64,000 nucleotides of DNA from GCA-016699835 sp964543905. Its GTDB lineage: Bacteria > Planctomycetota > Phycisphaerae > Phycisphaerales > UBA1924. Of this stretch, positions 16,179 to 25,800 are shown piece by piece (position 1 is the first letter of the stretch; the number at the start of each line of letters is the position of its first letter). The translations under genes and the position numbers were made by a program. The notes below the pieces were generated by a model that saw nothing but the letters and a program-made list of their open reading frames with translations, searched no databases and was not told where the DNA came from. Location: assembly GCA_964543905.1 (NCBI GenBank), contig CAZIZO010000004.1, positions 1 to 64,000 of the forward strand. Direction: 5' to 3'.

Positions 16179-17483
16179 TCAACACCCAATTTCAAATCGA
16201 TCTAAGAAATAGAGAAGGTCGTCAAGAGTCACACCGCCATCGGGCAGTCCAGAACCGGTCCCGTCGTCGAGGTCAGCCGGCATCGCTCCGAGTTCAAAGA
16301 TCTCCAGGTAGTATGTCATGTCGTCTGATGTGACACCACCATCTGGCGTGCCAGTCCCAGAACCGTCATCCACATCCGCCGCGCACATGGGGAATGCGGA
16401 GTCGTAATACGACAGATCAGCCGAGTCTACATCGCCATCCAGATCGAGGTCGGTGATTGCGGAGTACCCCCAATGCCCAATCGTCGCACCAATAGAGCCA
16501 AGGACCATTCCGCGATCAGCCCAACGGATCACGCCGTCCTGGTTGGAATCTCCGAATGTGTCGAAATCCAGGGTTTTCTCTCGAACGCAGCGATCGACAG
16601 ACGAAGAACCATTATTTGCATAATTGTCGCTCAACGAGCCGGACAAGTCTGCGGCAGTAGAAGTATGAGAAAAAGAAAAACCGCTTGTAGAAAACTCGCC
16701 CAGGCGAAGTGTACTTCCGTCGCTCAAGAATGCCACAACCCCCTGTTTAGCTACGTCACTCGAGCCTGGAGTGGATGTCGGTCCAGTGTAATACGTCTCC
16801 TGGTGAATCGCGCGAATGCGAGTCGTACCACTTGGGATGTAGAAGCCGCCATGATTGAACCCGGAAAAAGTGACGCCGAACTGCACGGTATGGGTGTATG
16901 ACAGGGTCTGGCCGGGGCAAATTCGAAGCACGACGAATCCATTTCCAACGGGATTCGCGTACACAACATTGTCAGTTCGCCACACACACTGGCCACAAGT
17001 ATCGTAGTACGCGGCCGTACGGTGACGACCGGTTTGTGTTGCAGTTTTTGTGCCGTCGCACGCTTCAAGGTAATATTCGATTCCTGCGGAGCCCTCGCAA
17101 GTCGCAGCTCCAAGTGAGAGCGACACATAGTAGTCTTGAGGGTCGCAAAGGTTTGAGCTGGAGTCCGAACCGGAGTCTTGATCGTAGCCGTTGCAGGGTG
17201 GTACGACGGGAGCACAGTTGAGATCTTGGCAGCGATGAAAAACGCCAAACCCATATACTCGAACATCTCCTTGGGCTTCTGCGGGCTTCGGGCCGCAGCA
17301 GTTCAACTCAAAGTCACAGTTTGAGATCGAGTAGGACCATGTGATGGTCGAAGTGTGGATCGTCTCGCTGCTGAAATAATCGCCGCAAAACTCACACGAC
17401 TGGCCCTTCGCGGTGCCGGCGGAAATGAGCATCAGGGCTGCGGCAGTGAGTACGCCTGTGAGCAGGTTGCGGTGGCCTTTCAT
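16179..17483 (-). CDS. Secreted cysteine-rich protein with dockerin-like and Gly-Cys tail
   Basis: From ATG 17483 the protein has 434 residues with a cleavable signal peptide (LLTGVLTAAALMLISAGTAKG). It has a cysteine-rich N-terminal region (CEFCGDY, CDFELNCCG, CQDLNC, CDP, CEG, CGQC) and a beta-rich middle. A calcium-binding-like DSNQDGVI/DLDLDGDVD pair (16400-16550) resembles dockerin repeats. The last 68 residues are two copies of an Asp-rich unit (ADVDDGSGTGTPDGGVT and ADLDDGTGSGLPDGGVT) ending EIGC. The same double tail occurs in three other proteins here. The protein is probably exported and attached to the surface through the tail; the cargo function is unknown. Codon use is much less biased than in neighbours. 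Confidence 0.8.
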   Translation of the reverse strand: MKGHRNLLTGVLTAAALMLISAGTAKGQSCEFCGDYFSSETIHTSTITWSYSISNCDFELNCCGPKPAEAQGDVRVYGFGVFHRCQDLNCAPVVPPCNGYDQDSGSDSSSNLCDPQDYYVSLSLGAATCEGSAGIEYYLEACDGTKTATQTGRHRTAAYYDTCGQCVWRTDNVVYANPVGNGFVVLRICPGQTLSYTHTVQFGVTFSGFNHGGFYIPSGTTRIRAIHQETYYTGPTSTPGSSDVAKQGVVAFLSDGSTLRLGEFSTSGFSFSHTSTAADLSGSLSDNYANNGSSSVDRCVREKTLDFDTFGDSNQDGVIRWADRGMVLGSIGATIGHWGYSAITDLDLDGDVDSADLSYYDSAFPMCAADVDDGSGTGTPDGGVTSDDMTYYLEIFELGAMPADLDDGTGSGLPDGGVTLDDLLYFLDRFEIGC

Positions 17484-17636
17484 GCGTTTCTCCAATGCGA
17501 TGGGTTTCGATCGAAAAACTCGTACACGACTTGCACCAACGAGGTCATCAGAATACCAGTTCAAGCTCACTTTCGATGGTCTCGGCATACGAAAGCGATC
17601 AGATCCATCCGATTTGTGCGAAAGTTTTCGGACGCT

Positions 17637-17843
17637 TTATCCCGGCTTGGGGCGGTTGACGTTGGGCGGAAGGGGGGCAGGTTCGGAGGTTTTGAGGTCT
17701 TCGGGCTTTTGTTGGACGGGCGGGGCAGGTGGCGGCTCGGCGAAGTTGTGGTAGACCATGTAGCCCGCGGCGGCAAGGCAGAGGACGGCGACGGCGAGCA
17801 TCGCGATCTTCTTGGTGTCGGTGGCGTTGGATTGGCTTGACAT
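17637..17843 (-). CDS. 68-residue membrane-anchored peptide, similar in plan to the 14835 gene
   Basis: Starting at ATG 17843 the sequence opens MSSQSNATDTKK, followed by a membrane helix (IAMLAVAVLCLAAAGYMVYH) and a Pro/Glu-rich extracytoplasmic tail ending PKPG. A start at 17855 would add MESF. The order Ser/Gln/Lys opening, alanine-rich helix with Tyr near its end, then Pro-rich tail matches the 84-residue peptide at 14835. No partner gene overlaps it: the nearest - strand gene downstream is the cysteine-rich secreted protein. Function unknown. Confidence 0.68.
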   Translation of the reverse strand: MSSQSNATDTKKIAMLAVAVLCLAAAGYMVYHNFAEPPPAPPVQQKPEDLKTSEPAPLPPNVNRPKPG

Positions 17844-17855
17844 GAAGGACTCCAC

Positions 17856-18350
17856 GAGGAAGTGGTCGCCGGGGTCGGGCGACCGAAGGGGAACGAAGAG
17901 AGCGACGGAGGGCGGTGCCCGAGGCCGAGGCTCGACGAAATCTCACACCCGAGCGGCCCAACCGAGAACCGGAGGGCGAGGCCGGAGGAAGGCCGGCCAG
18001 ATGCAGTAGATAGCGAAGCATCTCGGTCGGGAGTTCCGTGGAACATGATAAGTCCGTAAAGATTGGGGTGTGTGGCTGTCCGTTTGTGTGGAGAGTCGAT
18101 CAGTGCTAGTGGTCGCTAACGGCGGAGTGAGAGGAGATTTTGGAGGAGGGGCGGGAAAGGTCGAACCGGAGGGGTGTGGGGGGCGCAATCGGGAAGGAGG
18201 GAGAGCGAGGGACTGGGGCGCTGCCCCGGATGGGCAGGTGGAGTGGAGGGCGAGGGGGTGGTGTGCCGAAGGTTGGAAAGAGGCGCGAAGGTGCGGGGGC
18301 TGGATGGAGGAGCCCGCAGAGTGAAGGAAGAACGACTACCCTCGAACGAC
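17856..18350. other. Gene-free stretch of about 495 bases between divergent genes
   Basis: This is the divergent gap between the small membrane peptide and the Ser/Thr kinase. Several open frames cross it, but they are Arg/Gly/Pro shadows of G-rich DNA. No hairpin, palindrome or consensus promoter could be identified by eye. It presumably holds both promoters. Confidence 0.5.
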
Positions 18351-19751
18351 ATGACGGAACGCGAATCGAATCAGCCACGTGCGGACTTGAGTGAGACGTC
18401 ACGACTGTCGAAGTCGGGGGCGGTGGCGATGCCGGGTGAGAAGGGGGGGGACACGGCGAAGTTGGAGAGCCAGGGCTCGACGGGCCCGGTGTCGCCGGCG
18501 ACGGGGGAGTTCATCGCGGAGGGGGCCAAGGGCGGGACGAACGTGGACACGGTGGTCGGGCGGCTGGTCATCGACCAGGGCTTGGCGACGCCCGAGGAGG
18601 TGGAGCAGTGCCTGGCGCAGGTGAAGGCGCTGGCGGAGGAGAAGAACCAGCGGTCGCTGGCGGAGTTGCTCGTCGATAACGGGTATGCGACGACGCGGCA
18701 GATCGCGCGGTTGAAGGACCAGATCGCGGCGGAGCGGAACCAGAAGATCCCGGGGTATCAGATCCTGGGGAAGTTGGGCGCGGGCGCGATGGCGGTGGTG
18801 TACAAGGCGCGGCAGGTGAGTCTGAACCGGATGGTGGCGATCAAGGTGCTGCCGCGGAAGTTCACGAACAACCCGCAGTTCATCGAGCGGTTTTATGCGG
18901 AGGGGCGGGCGGCGGCGCAACTGAACCACCCGAACATCGTGCAGGCGTATGACGTGGGGAAGGCGGGGGACTTTCACTATTTCGTGATGGAGTATGTGGA
19001 AGGGAAGACGGTGTATGACGAGATCGTGAACAAGAAACGGTTTACGGAGGCGGAGGCACTGGACATCGTGATCCAAACGGCGGAGGCGCTGGGGCACGCG
19101 CACGCGAGGGGGATCATCCACCGGGACGTGAAGCCGAAGAACATCATGCTGACGAGCAACGGGATCGCGAAGTTGGCGGACATGGGGCTGGCGCGAGCGG
19201 TGAGCGACAAGGAAGCGGCGGAGGCGGAGCAGGGGAAGGCGTTCGGGACGCCGTATTACATTTCGCCGGAGCAGATTCGTGGGGAGAAGGTGGTGGGTCC
19301 GCCGGCGGATATTTATTCGTTGGGAGCGACGCTATACCACATGCTGACGGGGAGCGTGCCGTTTGATGGGAAGAATCCGTCGGCGGTGATGCACAAGCAT
19401 TTGAAGGCGGAGTTGGTGCCGCCGGACCACGTGAACGCGAAGTTGAGCGCCGGGATCTCGGAAGTAATCGAGATGATGATGGCGAAGGAGGCGGGGGCGA
19501 GGTACAAGAACTGCGCGGATCTGTTGATTGATTTGCGGGCGGTGAAGGAGAAGAAGAGCCCGCCGATCGCGCACAAGGGGTTTGGGACGAGCGATCTGGC
19601 GAACCTGGCGAAGGCGGAGCAGGCGGCGGTGGGGGACGTGGCGGTGCACAAGGAGGCGGAGCAGGCGTCGCTGCTCAACTGGCTGGTGGTGCTGCTGGGG
19701 GTGCTGCTGGTGATCAGCATGGCGTTCAATATTTTTCTGGCGTCGCGGTAG
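18351..19751 (+). CDS. Membrane-anchored Ser/Thr protein kinase with MshEN-like N-terminus
   Basis: This 466-residue Hanks-type kinase starts at ATG 18351. Residues about 69-130 (VVGRLVIDQGLATPEEVEQC and a second ELLVDNGYAT helix pair) resemble the paired-helix N-domain of GspE/MshE ATPases, which can bind c-di-GMP. The kinase domain (about 135-400) has a Gly loop LGAGAMAVVY, the ATP lysine K165 in VAIK, catalytic D259 in HRDVKPKN, D277 in DMG instead of DFG, and GTPYYISPEQ. A C-terminal helix (LLNWLVVLLGVLLVISMAFN) anchors it with the kinase in the cytoplasm. Targets are unknown; no phosphatase lies nearby. Whether the N-domain binds a nucleotide is inference. Confidence 0.9.
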   Translation: MTERESNQPRADLSETSRLSKSGAVAMPGEKGGDTAKLESQGSTGPVSPATGEFIAEGAKGGTNVDTVVGRLVIDQGLATPEEVEQCLAQVKALAEEKNQRSLAELLVDNGYATTRQIARLKDQIAAERNQKIPGYQILGKLGAGAMAVVYKARQVSLNRMVAIKVLPRKFTNNPQFIERFYAEGRAAAQLNHPNIVQAYDVGKAGDFHYFVMEYVEGKTVYDEIVNKKRFTEAEALDIVIQTAEALGHAHARGIIHRDVKPKNIMLTSNGIAKLADMGLARAVSDKEAAEAEQGKAFGTPYYISPEQIRGEKVVGPPADIYSLGATLYHMLTGSVPFDGKNPSAVMHKHLKAELVPPDHVNAKLSAGISEVIEMMMAKEAGARYKNCADLLIDLRAVKEKKSPPIAHKGFGTSDLANLAKAEQAAVGDVAVHKEAEQASLLNWLVVLLGVLLVISMAFNIFLASR

Positions 19752-19870
19752 GGTGGGCGGGGGAGCGGGGTGGAAGGCCCCAAAGAATGAAAGGCGTGAA
19801 ACGAAGGGGAGTTGGCCGACGTATCCAAGCGAGCGTCGGCGGTATTTTTGTGTTTGTGAAGGATCAAGGC

Positions 19871-21661
19871 ATGCGAGTTCGAACGATTGGCGTTGCTGGG
19901 GCACTGATGATGGCGGCCGCGGCGTTTGCCCAGAATGGGCGGATGGTGGCGGAGTTGGCGTTGGAGGGGCCGATCCGGGAGCGGGCCGGGGCGTTGGATT
20001 GGCTGGCGAGTTCGAAGACGCATCACACGCTGCGGGACGTGGTGACGGGGATCAAGAAGGCGTCGAAGGACAGCGACCTGGGCGGGCTCTTGATCCGGCT
20101 GAAGGACGCGGAGATCACGCCGTCGCAGGTGGAGGAGATCGGGGAGGCGACGCGGGCGTTTCGGGCGGCGGGGAAGAAGGTGTACGTGTTCAGCGATTTC
20201 TACGAGACGCCCGGGCTGCTGCTGGGGTCGCAGGCGGACGGGGTGTACGCGCAATCGGGGAGCCCGGTGTCGCTGCCGGGGCTGTACATGGAGGAGATGT
20301 TCCTGGCGGACACGCTCTCGTGGATCGGGGTGAAGGCGGAGTTGGTGCAGATCGGCGCGTACAAGGGCGCGAACGAGCAGATGACGCGGAACGCGCCGAG
20401 CCCGGAATGGAGCCAGAACATCGATCAACTGCTGGACAGCATGTACGCGAACGTGCGAGAGACGATCAAGAAGGGTCGGAAGTTGGACGACGCGGGGCTG
20501 GACAAGGCGATGCGTGAGGCATGGATGGCGGACGCGGAGGACGCGGCGAAGGTGGGGCTGATCGACGCGGCGGTGGACCTGCCGAGCCTGAACGACACGA
20601 TCGAGAAGCAGTATTCGGGGGACGTGGAATGGTCGGAGAAGTCGATCGTGGAGAACGACCATCGCGGGATGAAGATGGACATGGCGAATCCGTTCGCCCT
20701 CTTCGCGATGCTGAGCAAGACGCCGGACCACACACCCAAAGGCCCGACGATCGCGGTGGTGAACATCGACGGGGTGATCATGGACGGGGATTCGGAGGAG
20801 GGCGGGCTGTTCGGGGGCGAGGGTTCGGTGGGAAGCCGGACGATTCGGAATGCGTTGGAGGATGTTCTGGAGGAGGACCTGATCAAGGGCGTGGTGGTGC
20901 GGATCAACTCGCCCGGGGGATCGGCGACGGCGTCGGAGATCATGTGGCAGGGGATCCGGCGTGTGGCGGCGAAGAAGCCGGTGTGGGTGAGCGTGGGGGA
21001 TATGGCGGCCTCGGGCGGGTATTACTGCGCGGTGGCGGGGGACAAGGTGTACGTGAATCCGTCGTCGATCGTGGGGTCGATCGGGGTGGTGGGCGGGAAG
21101 TTCACGATGGGGGGGTTGTATGACAAGGTGAAGATCAAGGTGGTGCCGCGGGCGCGCGGGCCGATGGGGGGGATGTTCCGCTCGAACACGGAGTGGACGG
21201 CGCAAGAGATCGAGGCGGTGAAGGCGAAGATGAAGTCGACCTACGACCAGTTCACGAGCCGGGTGACGGCGGGGCGGAAGGGGATCGACCTGAGCAAGAC
21301 GGCGGAGGGGCGGCTCTTCACCGGGCACAAGGCGATCGAACTGAAGATGGCCGACGCGATCGGTGGGTTGGACACGTGCATCGGTGACCTGGCGAAATCG
21401 CTCAACCTTGAGGACTACGACGTGATGATATACCCGGGCCCGAAGTCACTGAGCGAGGCGATCGAGGACATGATGGGGCAGTTCGGACAGGGGCAGGGGG
21501 CGGCGGAGCCTCCTGTGGCGAGGGCGCAACTGGCGTCGATGCTGAAGGAGATCGTGGGCCCGCAGGCGTGGCCGAGCGTTCGGCGCGGGGTGGCGTCGAT
21601 GATGGTGATGCGGGAGCACCCGGTGGTGTTGGTGTCGCCGAGCGTGCTGGTGGTGAAGTGA
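19871..21661 (+). CDS. sppA: Signal peptide peptidase SppA (long form)
   Basis: The product has 596 residues from ATG 19871, with an N-terminal hydrophobic segment (TIGVAGALMMAAAAFAQ) that anchors it or is cleaved. The long SppA form has two crotonase-like halves: the first supplies the catalytic lysine (K165 in IGAYKGANEQ), the second the nucleophile (S381 in GDMAASGGYY). The oxyanion-forming RINSPGGSA loop precedes it. SppA degrades leftover signal peptides in the membrane, which fits a genome with many exported proteins. A Gly/Gln-rich tail follows the second domain. It is separated from the kinase by 119 bases and followed by its own intrinsic terminator. Confidence 0.94.
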   Translation: MRVRTIGVAGALMMAAAAFAQNGRMVAELALEGPIRERAGALDWLASSKTHHTLRDVVTGIKKASKDSDLGGLLIRLKDAEITPSQVEEIGEATRAFRAAGKKVYVFSDFYETPGLLLGSQADGVYAQSGSPVSLPGLYMEEMFLADTLSWIGVKAELVQIGAYKGANEQMTRNAPSPEWSQNIDQLLDSMYANVRETIKKGRKLDDAGLDKAMREAWMADAEDAAKVGLIDAAVDLPSLNDTIEKQYSGDVEWSEKSIVENDHRGMKMDMANPFALFAMLSKTPDHTPKGPTIAVVNIDGVIMDGDSEEGGLFGGEGSVGSRTIRNALEDVLEEDLIKGVVVRINSPGGSATASEIMWQGIRRVAAKKPVWVSVGDMAASGGYYCAVAGDKVYVNPSSIVGSIGVVGGKFTMGGLYDKVKIKVVPRARGPMGGMFRSNTEWTAQEIEAVKAKMKSTYDQFTSRVTAGRKGIDLSKTAEGRLFTGHKAIELKMADAIGGLDTCIGDLAKSLNLEDYDVMIYPGPKSLSEAIEDMMGQFGQGQGAAEPPVARAQLASMLKEIVGPQAWPSVRRGVASMMVMREHPVVLVSPSVLVVK

Positions 21662-21688
21662 CGGGAGACTTCAACGCGCGTGTGGACC

Positions 21689-21714
21689 AAGCCGGGGTGG
21701 AGGCCCCGGCTTTT
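21689..21714 (+). terminator. Intrinsic terminator after sppA
   Basis: Stem AAGCCGGGG (21689-21697) pairs with CCCCGGCTT (21704-21712) across a six-base loop and runs into TTTTCG. It lies 28 bases after the sppA stop. Confidence 0.8.
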
Positions 21715-21803
21715 CGTTGAGGGGGGCGTGGATCGAGATGGACGAGGTGGTGTGCGTGCTGTCGAGTGAACGGAGTGGGGTGTCGGAAACGCGTGAGTGT
21801 GTG

Positions 21804-21829
21804 GGAAAAAAAACGGGCCCAAAGCCCGT
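21804..21829 (-). terminator. Intrinsic terminator after atpG
   Basis: On the - strand the stem CACGGGC-TTTGG-GCCCGTT leads directly into a run of T residues (A run 21806-21813 on the + strand). It lies about 31 bases past the atpG stop and closes that transcript. Confidence 0.85.
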
Positions 21830-21859
21830 GTTGAGGAGGATCGTGTTGGAGTTCGGGGC

Positions 21860-22756
21860 TCAACCCAGTGCGGCGGCGCCGGAGATGATCTCGGTGAGTT
21901 CGGTGGTGATCTGAGCCTGGCGAGCGCGGTTGTACGTGCGGGTGTAGACCTTGCCCATCGTGCCGGCGGCGTCGGTGGCGGACTTCATGGCGACCATACG
22001 GGCGACGTGCTCGCTGACGACGGCGTCGTTGAAGCACTGGAAGAGGACGGCCTTGACGGCGGCGGGGAGGATGTCGCCCAAGAGCGTGGCGGCGTCGGGG
22101 CTGAACTCGTAGATGGCGGCGGGGCCCGCCTTCTCGGAGGCGGCACTCTTGCCCGCTGCGGCGGCGCTGGCGTCGAAGGGGAGGAGTTGGAGGACGGTGG
22201 GGGCCTGCTTGCCGGCGGAGATGTACTTCATGTAGACGACGCGGACGGTGGCTAGTTCGCCCGCGCTGAAACGGCGGATGAGTTCTTCGGCGACGTTGCG
22301 GACCATTTCGTAGGTGATCTTGTCGCCGAACTGGTGGCTCTTGGAGACATCGATCTTCTGGAACTTCAAGAAGCCGAGGCCCTTCTTGCCGACGACCTCG
22401 ATCTCGCCCGCGCGGGCGGAGGGGGTGGTACGGAAGAGGTGCATGGCCTGGCGGAGGACGGAGCCGTTGTAGGGACCGGCGAGGCCGCGGTCGGAGGTGA
22501 TGACGAGGGTGAGGTCTTTGGCGGACGCGGCGACCTTTGATGAGGCGGAGCCGAGGAGCGGGTGGCTGACGCCTTCGAGGCGTTTGGTGAGATCGGCGAC
22601 GAGTTCGAAGACGGTCTCGGTGTAGGGCTTTCCGGCGACGGCGGCCTGCTGGGCGCGAGCAAACTTGCTGGTGGCGATCATCTGCATCGTCTTGGTGATG
22701 CGACGGATGTTGCCGACGGCCTTGATGCGTTTTTTGATCTCGCGAGTCTTTGCCAT
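21860..22756 (-). CDS. atpG: F-type ATP synthase gamma subunit
   Basis: This 298-residue protein is of normal length for the gamma stalk, which rotates within the alpha3beta3 head. The N-terminal helix REIKKRIKAVGNIRRITKTMQMIATSKFARAQ is the diagnostic region, and the C-terminal helix carries the conserved SEHVARMVAMKSATDAAGTM...YNRARQAQITTELTEI pattern. The middle Rossmann-like part has DLTLVITSDRGLAGPYN. An Ala/Ser/Lys-rich insert occurs near residues 205-220. No other atp genes are in the window: the gene upstream is the giant LEPR protein with its own terminator. This gene is therefore transcribed alone, unlike the usual atp operon. Confidence 0.97.
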   Translation of the reverse strand: MAKTREIKKRIKAVGNIRRITKTMQMIATSKFARAQQAAVAGKPYTETVFELVADLTKRLEGVSHPLLGSASSKVAASAKDLTLVITSDRGLAGPYNGSVLRQAMHLFRTTPSARAGEIEVVGKKGLGFLKFQKIDVSKSHQFGDKITYEMVRNVAEELIRRFSAGELATVRVVYMKYISAGKQAPTVLQLLPFDASAAAAGKSAASEKAGPAAIYEFSPDAATLLGDILPAAVKAVLFQCFNDAVVSEHVARMVAMKSATDAAGTMGKVYTRTYNRARQAQITTELTEIISGAAALG

Positions 22757-22836
22757 AGGGGGACAAGTTTAGGCGCGGTCGGCGTGGCGTTGAAGGGAGG
22801 AACGCGGTCAAACCGTGCGAGGGCCGGGGGTGAACG

Positions 22837-22866
22837 AAAACCGCCCGCGACGAGGGTCGCGGGCGG
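22837..22866 (-). terminator. Intrinsic terminator after the giant LEPR gene
   Basis: An 11-base-pair stem, CCGCCCGCGAC (22841-22851) with GTCGCGGGCGG (22856-22866), has a four-base loop. On the - strand it is followed by TTTTCG. It sits 23 bases after the stop of the giant gene and separates it from atpG. Confidence 0.85.
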
Positions 22867-22889
22867 TGGGGTTCGGGGGAAGGAGAGGC

Positions 22890-25800
22890 TTAGGGGATTC
22901 GGGAGAGGGGGTTGACGATGCCGAAGGGGGTGCCGGCGGTGCCCCAACCGGAGCCGAAGAAGAGGTCGAAGTGGGTCATCTCCATGGCGAAGGGGAGCGC
23001 GGAGGTGGCATCGATGGCGAAGAAGACGTCGCCGGAGCGTTGCTGGACGATCTCGGGGCGTTCGTGGAGTCGGAGTTCGGCGAAGCCACGGGCGTTGATG
23101 GAGACGGGGATGGTGGCGGACGTGCCATCGAGGAAGAGGAGTTTGACGCTGACGCTGGAGGTGAAGGCGGTGGGGTTGTAGAAGGAGAGGGTCTCGAAGT
23201 AGGTGGTTCCGGCGGAGCCGGTGCTGATGAAGGCGTCGCCGAAGAAGAAGCGGGTGCCGACGTTGGTGATCCCGCCGATGGCGTCGGCGTCGCCCTTCTG
23301 AGTTTGAGAGGCGACGGCGGAGACGGGAGCGGTGGCGGAGTAGCGGATCCCGAGGGGCTGGGCGTTGAGGATCCCGAGGGTGCTGCCGTTGAGGACGGAC
23401 TGGCCGAAGGCGGCGATTTGGATGGTTCGGCTGGGCCAGGGGATGCTGGTGCGGGCGTAGGAGCCGGTGAGGGTGATGGTGACGGGTTGGGGGTTGGGGT
23501 TGAAGAGGACGAGTTGGGAATCGACGCCGCCGCCTTGCTGGAAGGAGGGGATGGAGCCGACGGTGGAGGCTTGGTCACCGAGGACGGCGAAGCCGGTGCC
23601 GCGGGCTTGTTCGTAGTGGCTGAGGGAAGCGACGATGCCCTTGAACTGGGCGGCGAGGGCGGGGTTGGCGGCACGGGCGGAGAGGACGACGCTGAAGACG
23701 CCGAAGTGGAGTTGCGGGAGGTCGTTGATGGCCCAACCGCCACGGCGACCCGCGCTGAAGGTGGCGGAGACGACGATGGGGGAGCGGTTGGACTGGTAGG
23801 CGGTCATGGTGACGATGACGTCGACGTCGTTGGGGTTGTAGAGGACGATGAAGTCGTTGACGTTGCCGGGGTTTCGCTCGACGCGGGCGAAGTTCCAGGT
23901 GGAATCGACGCGTTCGAGGAAGGCTTCGCCGATGCTGGTGCCGAAGTCGTAGTGGGCGAGGGTGGCGCCGACGGGGACGTCGGACTCGACGATGATGGCG
24001 TAGGGGACGTCCTTGAGGACACCCGGGAAGCGGCCGCGGAGGCCGTCGCTGAGGGTGACGCCGGAGCGGGAGTTGGCGGGGATGGTGCCGCCGTCGACGA
24101 TGGTTTCAAGGGGGTTGCCGTCGCCTTCATAGCGGAGGACGACGCGGTAGGTGGCGGGGACGTTGTTGGGGTTGACGACGGAGACGAACTCGGAGATGCC
24201 GTCGTTGGCGAAACCTTCGGGGAAGTAGATGCGATTGACGACGGGCTGGGTGTTGACGCGGATGACGTAGGAGCCGACGCCGGCGTCGACGCCGTCGACG
24301 ACGACCCAGTATTGGCGATTGCCAACGGAGTCGAAGGAGACGGAGGCGGAGGTGCCGGGGATGCCGTCGGAGTTGAAGACGACCTCGGAGGAGTTGAGTT
24401 CGTTGGGGTTGCGGAGGACGCGAACGGTGGCGCGAAGGGGCGAGCCGTTGGGGGTGATGACCTGAACGTAGACCTTGCCGGTGCCGGAGTAGGCGGGGGT
24501 GGTGAAGGTGAAGAGTTGGCGGCGTCCTGCGACGTCGATATTGCCGTTGGTGTCGGCGTCGCCGGTGCGAGCGTCGAGGTTGATCTGGATGGGGTTGAGG
24601 AAGTCGATGACGGAGGGGTCCTCCCCGCCCGGAGGGGTGGTGGGTGTGGCGGCCTGGACGCGGACCTGGAACTCCCCGGTGGGGGTCGCGCCCATGATGC
24701 CGGTCTGACCTTCGACGAGGATGAAGTAGGTGGCGCCGGCGGCGGCGTTGGAGATGGTGAAGGAGATTTGCTGGAGGGGCGTGGTGGAACTGATGGGAGC
24801 GCCGACCTGGGTGAAGGTGGAGGAGCCGGACTGGAGGAAGAGGGTGAAGCGAGCGGCGAGGGTGCCGGGCATGGAGTCGAAGGGGGTGATGGTGACGGTG
24901 GCGTTGCCGGCGGCGAGGGTGGTGAAGCGGAAGAGGTCGGTATCACCGTCGTAGTTGAGGCGAGGGTTGGCGGCATCGCCGGCCATGGACCCGCCGAGTT
25001 GGCCGAGGCCGGTGGCGGGGTCGAGGACGATGGCGGAGGCGAGGCCCCACTCGGTGGCGTTGGCGTGATCGTCGATGGGGGGGGCGAAGATGTTGACGGC
25101 GTAGGTGCCGGTGGTGGTGCTGTTGACGTTGGGAGTCATCGCGTCTTCGAAGGGGGCGACGACGAGGTAGTAGCGGGTGCCGCGGGTGGCGGTGAAGGAG
25201 ACGGACGTCTGGGCGGCACCGGCGACGTCGGGGGACGGCGTGGAGGTAGCGAGGATGGCGGCGTTCTGATCGAGGATGTAGGCGATGAAGCGGAGGGTGC
25301 TGCTGGTGTTGCGGGAGATGGTGACGGTGCTGGTGCCGGACGCGGGAGATTGGTAGGTGAAGAGGTCGGTGTCGGAGGCGATCTCGATGTTGCCGGTGAT
25401 GGCGCCCGTGCCGGAGTTGGCGTCGATGAGGACGGAGGCGGCGACGGGGAAGTCGACGGTGTCGAAGACATCGTCGGCGTTGGTGTCGGCGTCGGCGTAG
25501 TCGTCGGTGGGTGGGAAGGCGAGGGAGACGGTGTAGTCGCCCTGATCGGCGAGGAGGTTGGAGCCTCGGACGACGAGGTAGTAGTAGGGGTAGGAGCGGC
25601 CGTTGGCGGTGCGGTTGGGGGTGACGGGGAAGGAGATGCGGCTGTTGATGTTGGTGCCGGCGGCGATGTCGTCGTTGTAGCCGATGCGTTGATAGACGGG
25701 GCGTCCGGCGCCATCTTCCTGAACTTCGTAGACGGTGACGAAGGGGTTGAAGCCTGGGGTGATGGCGGAGATGGTGACGGTGAAGGTGGCGAAGGACTGG

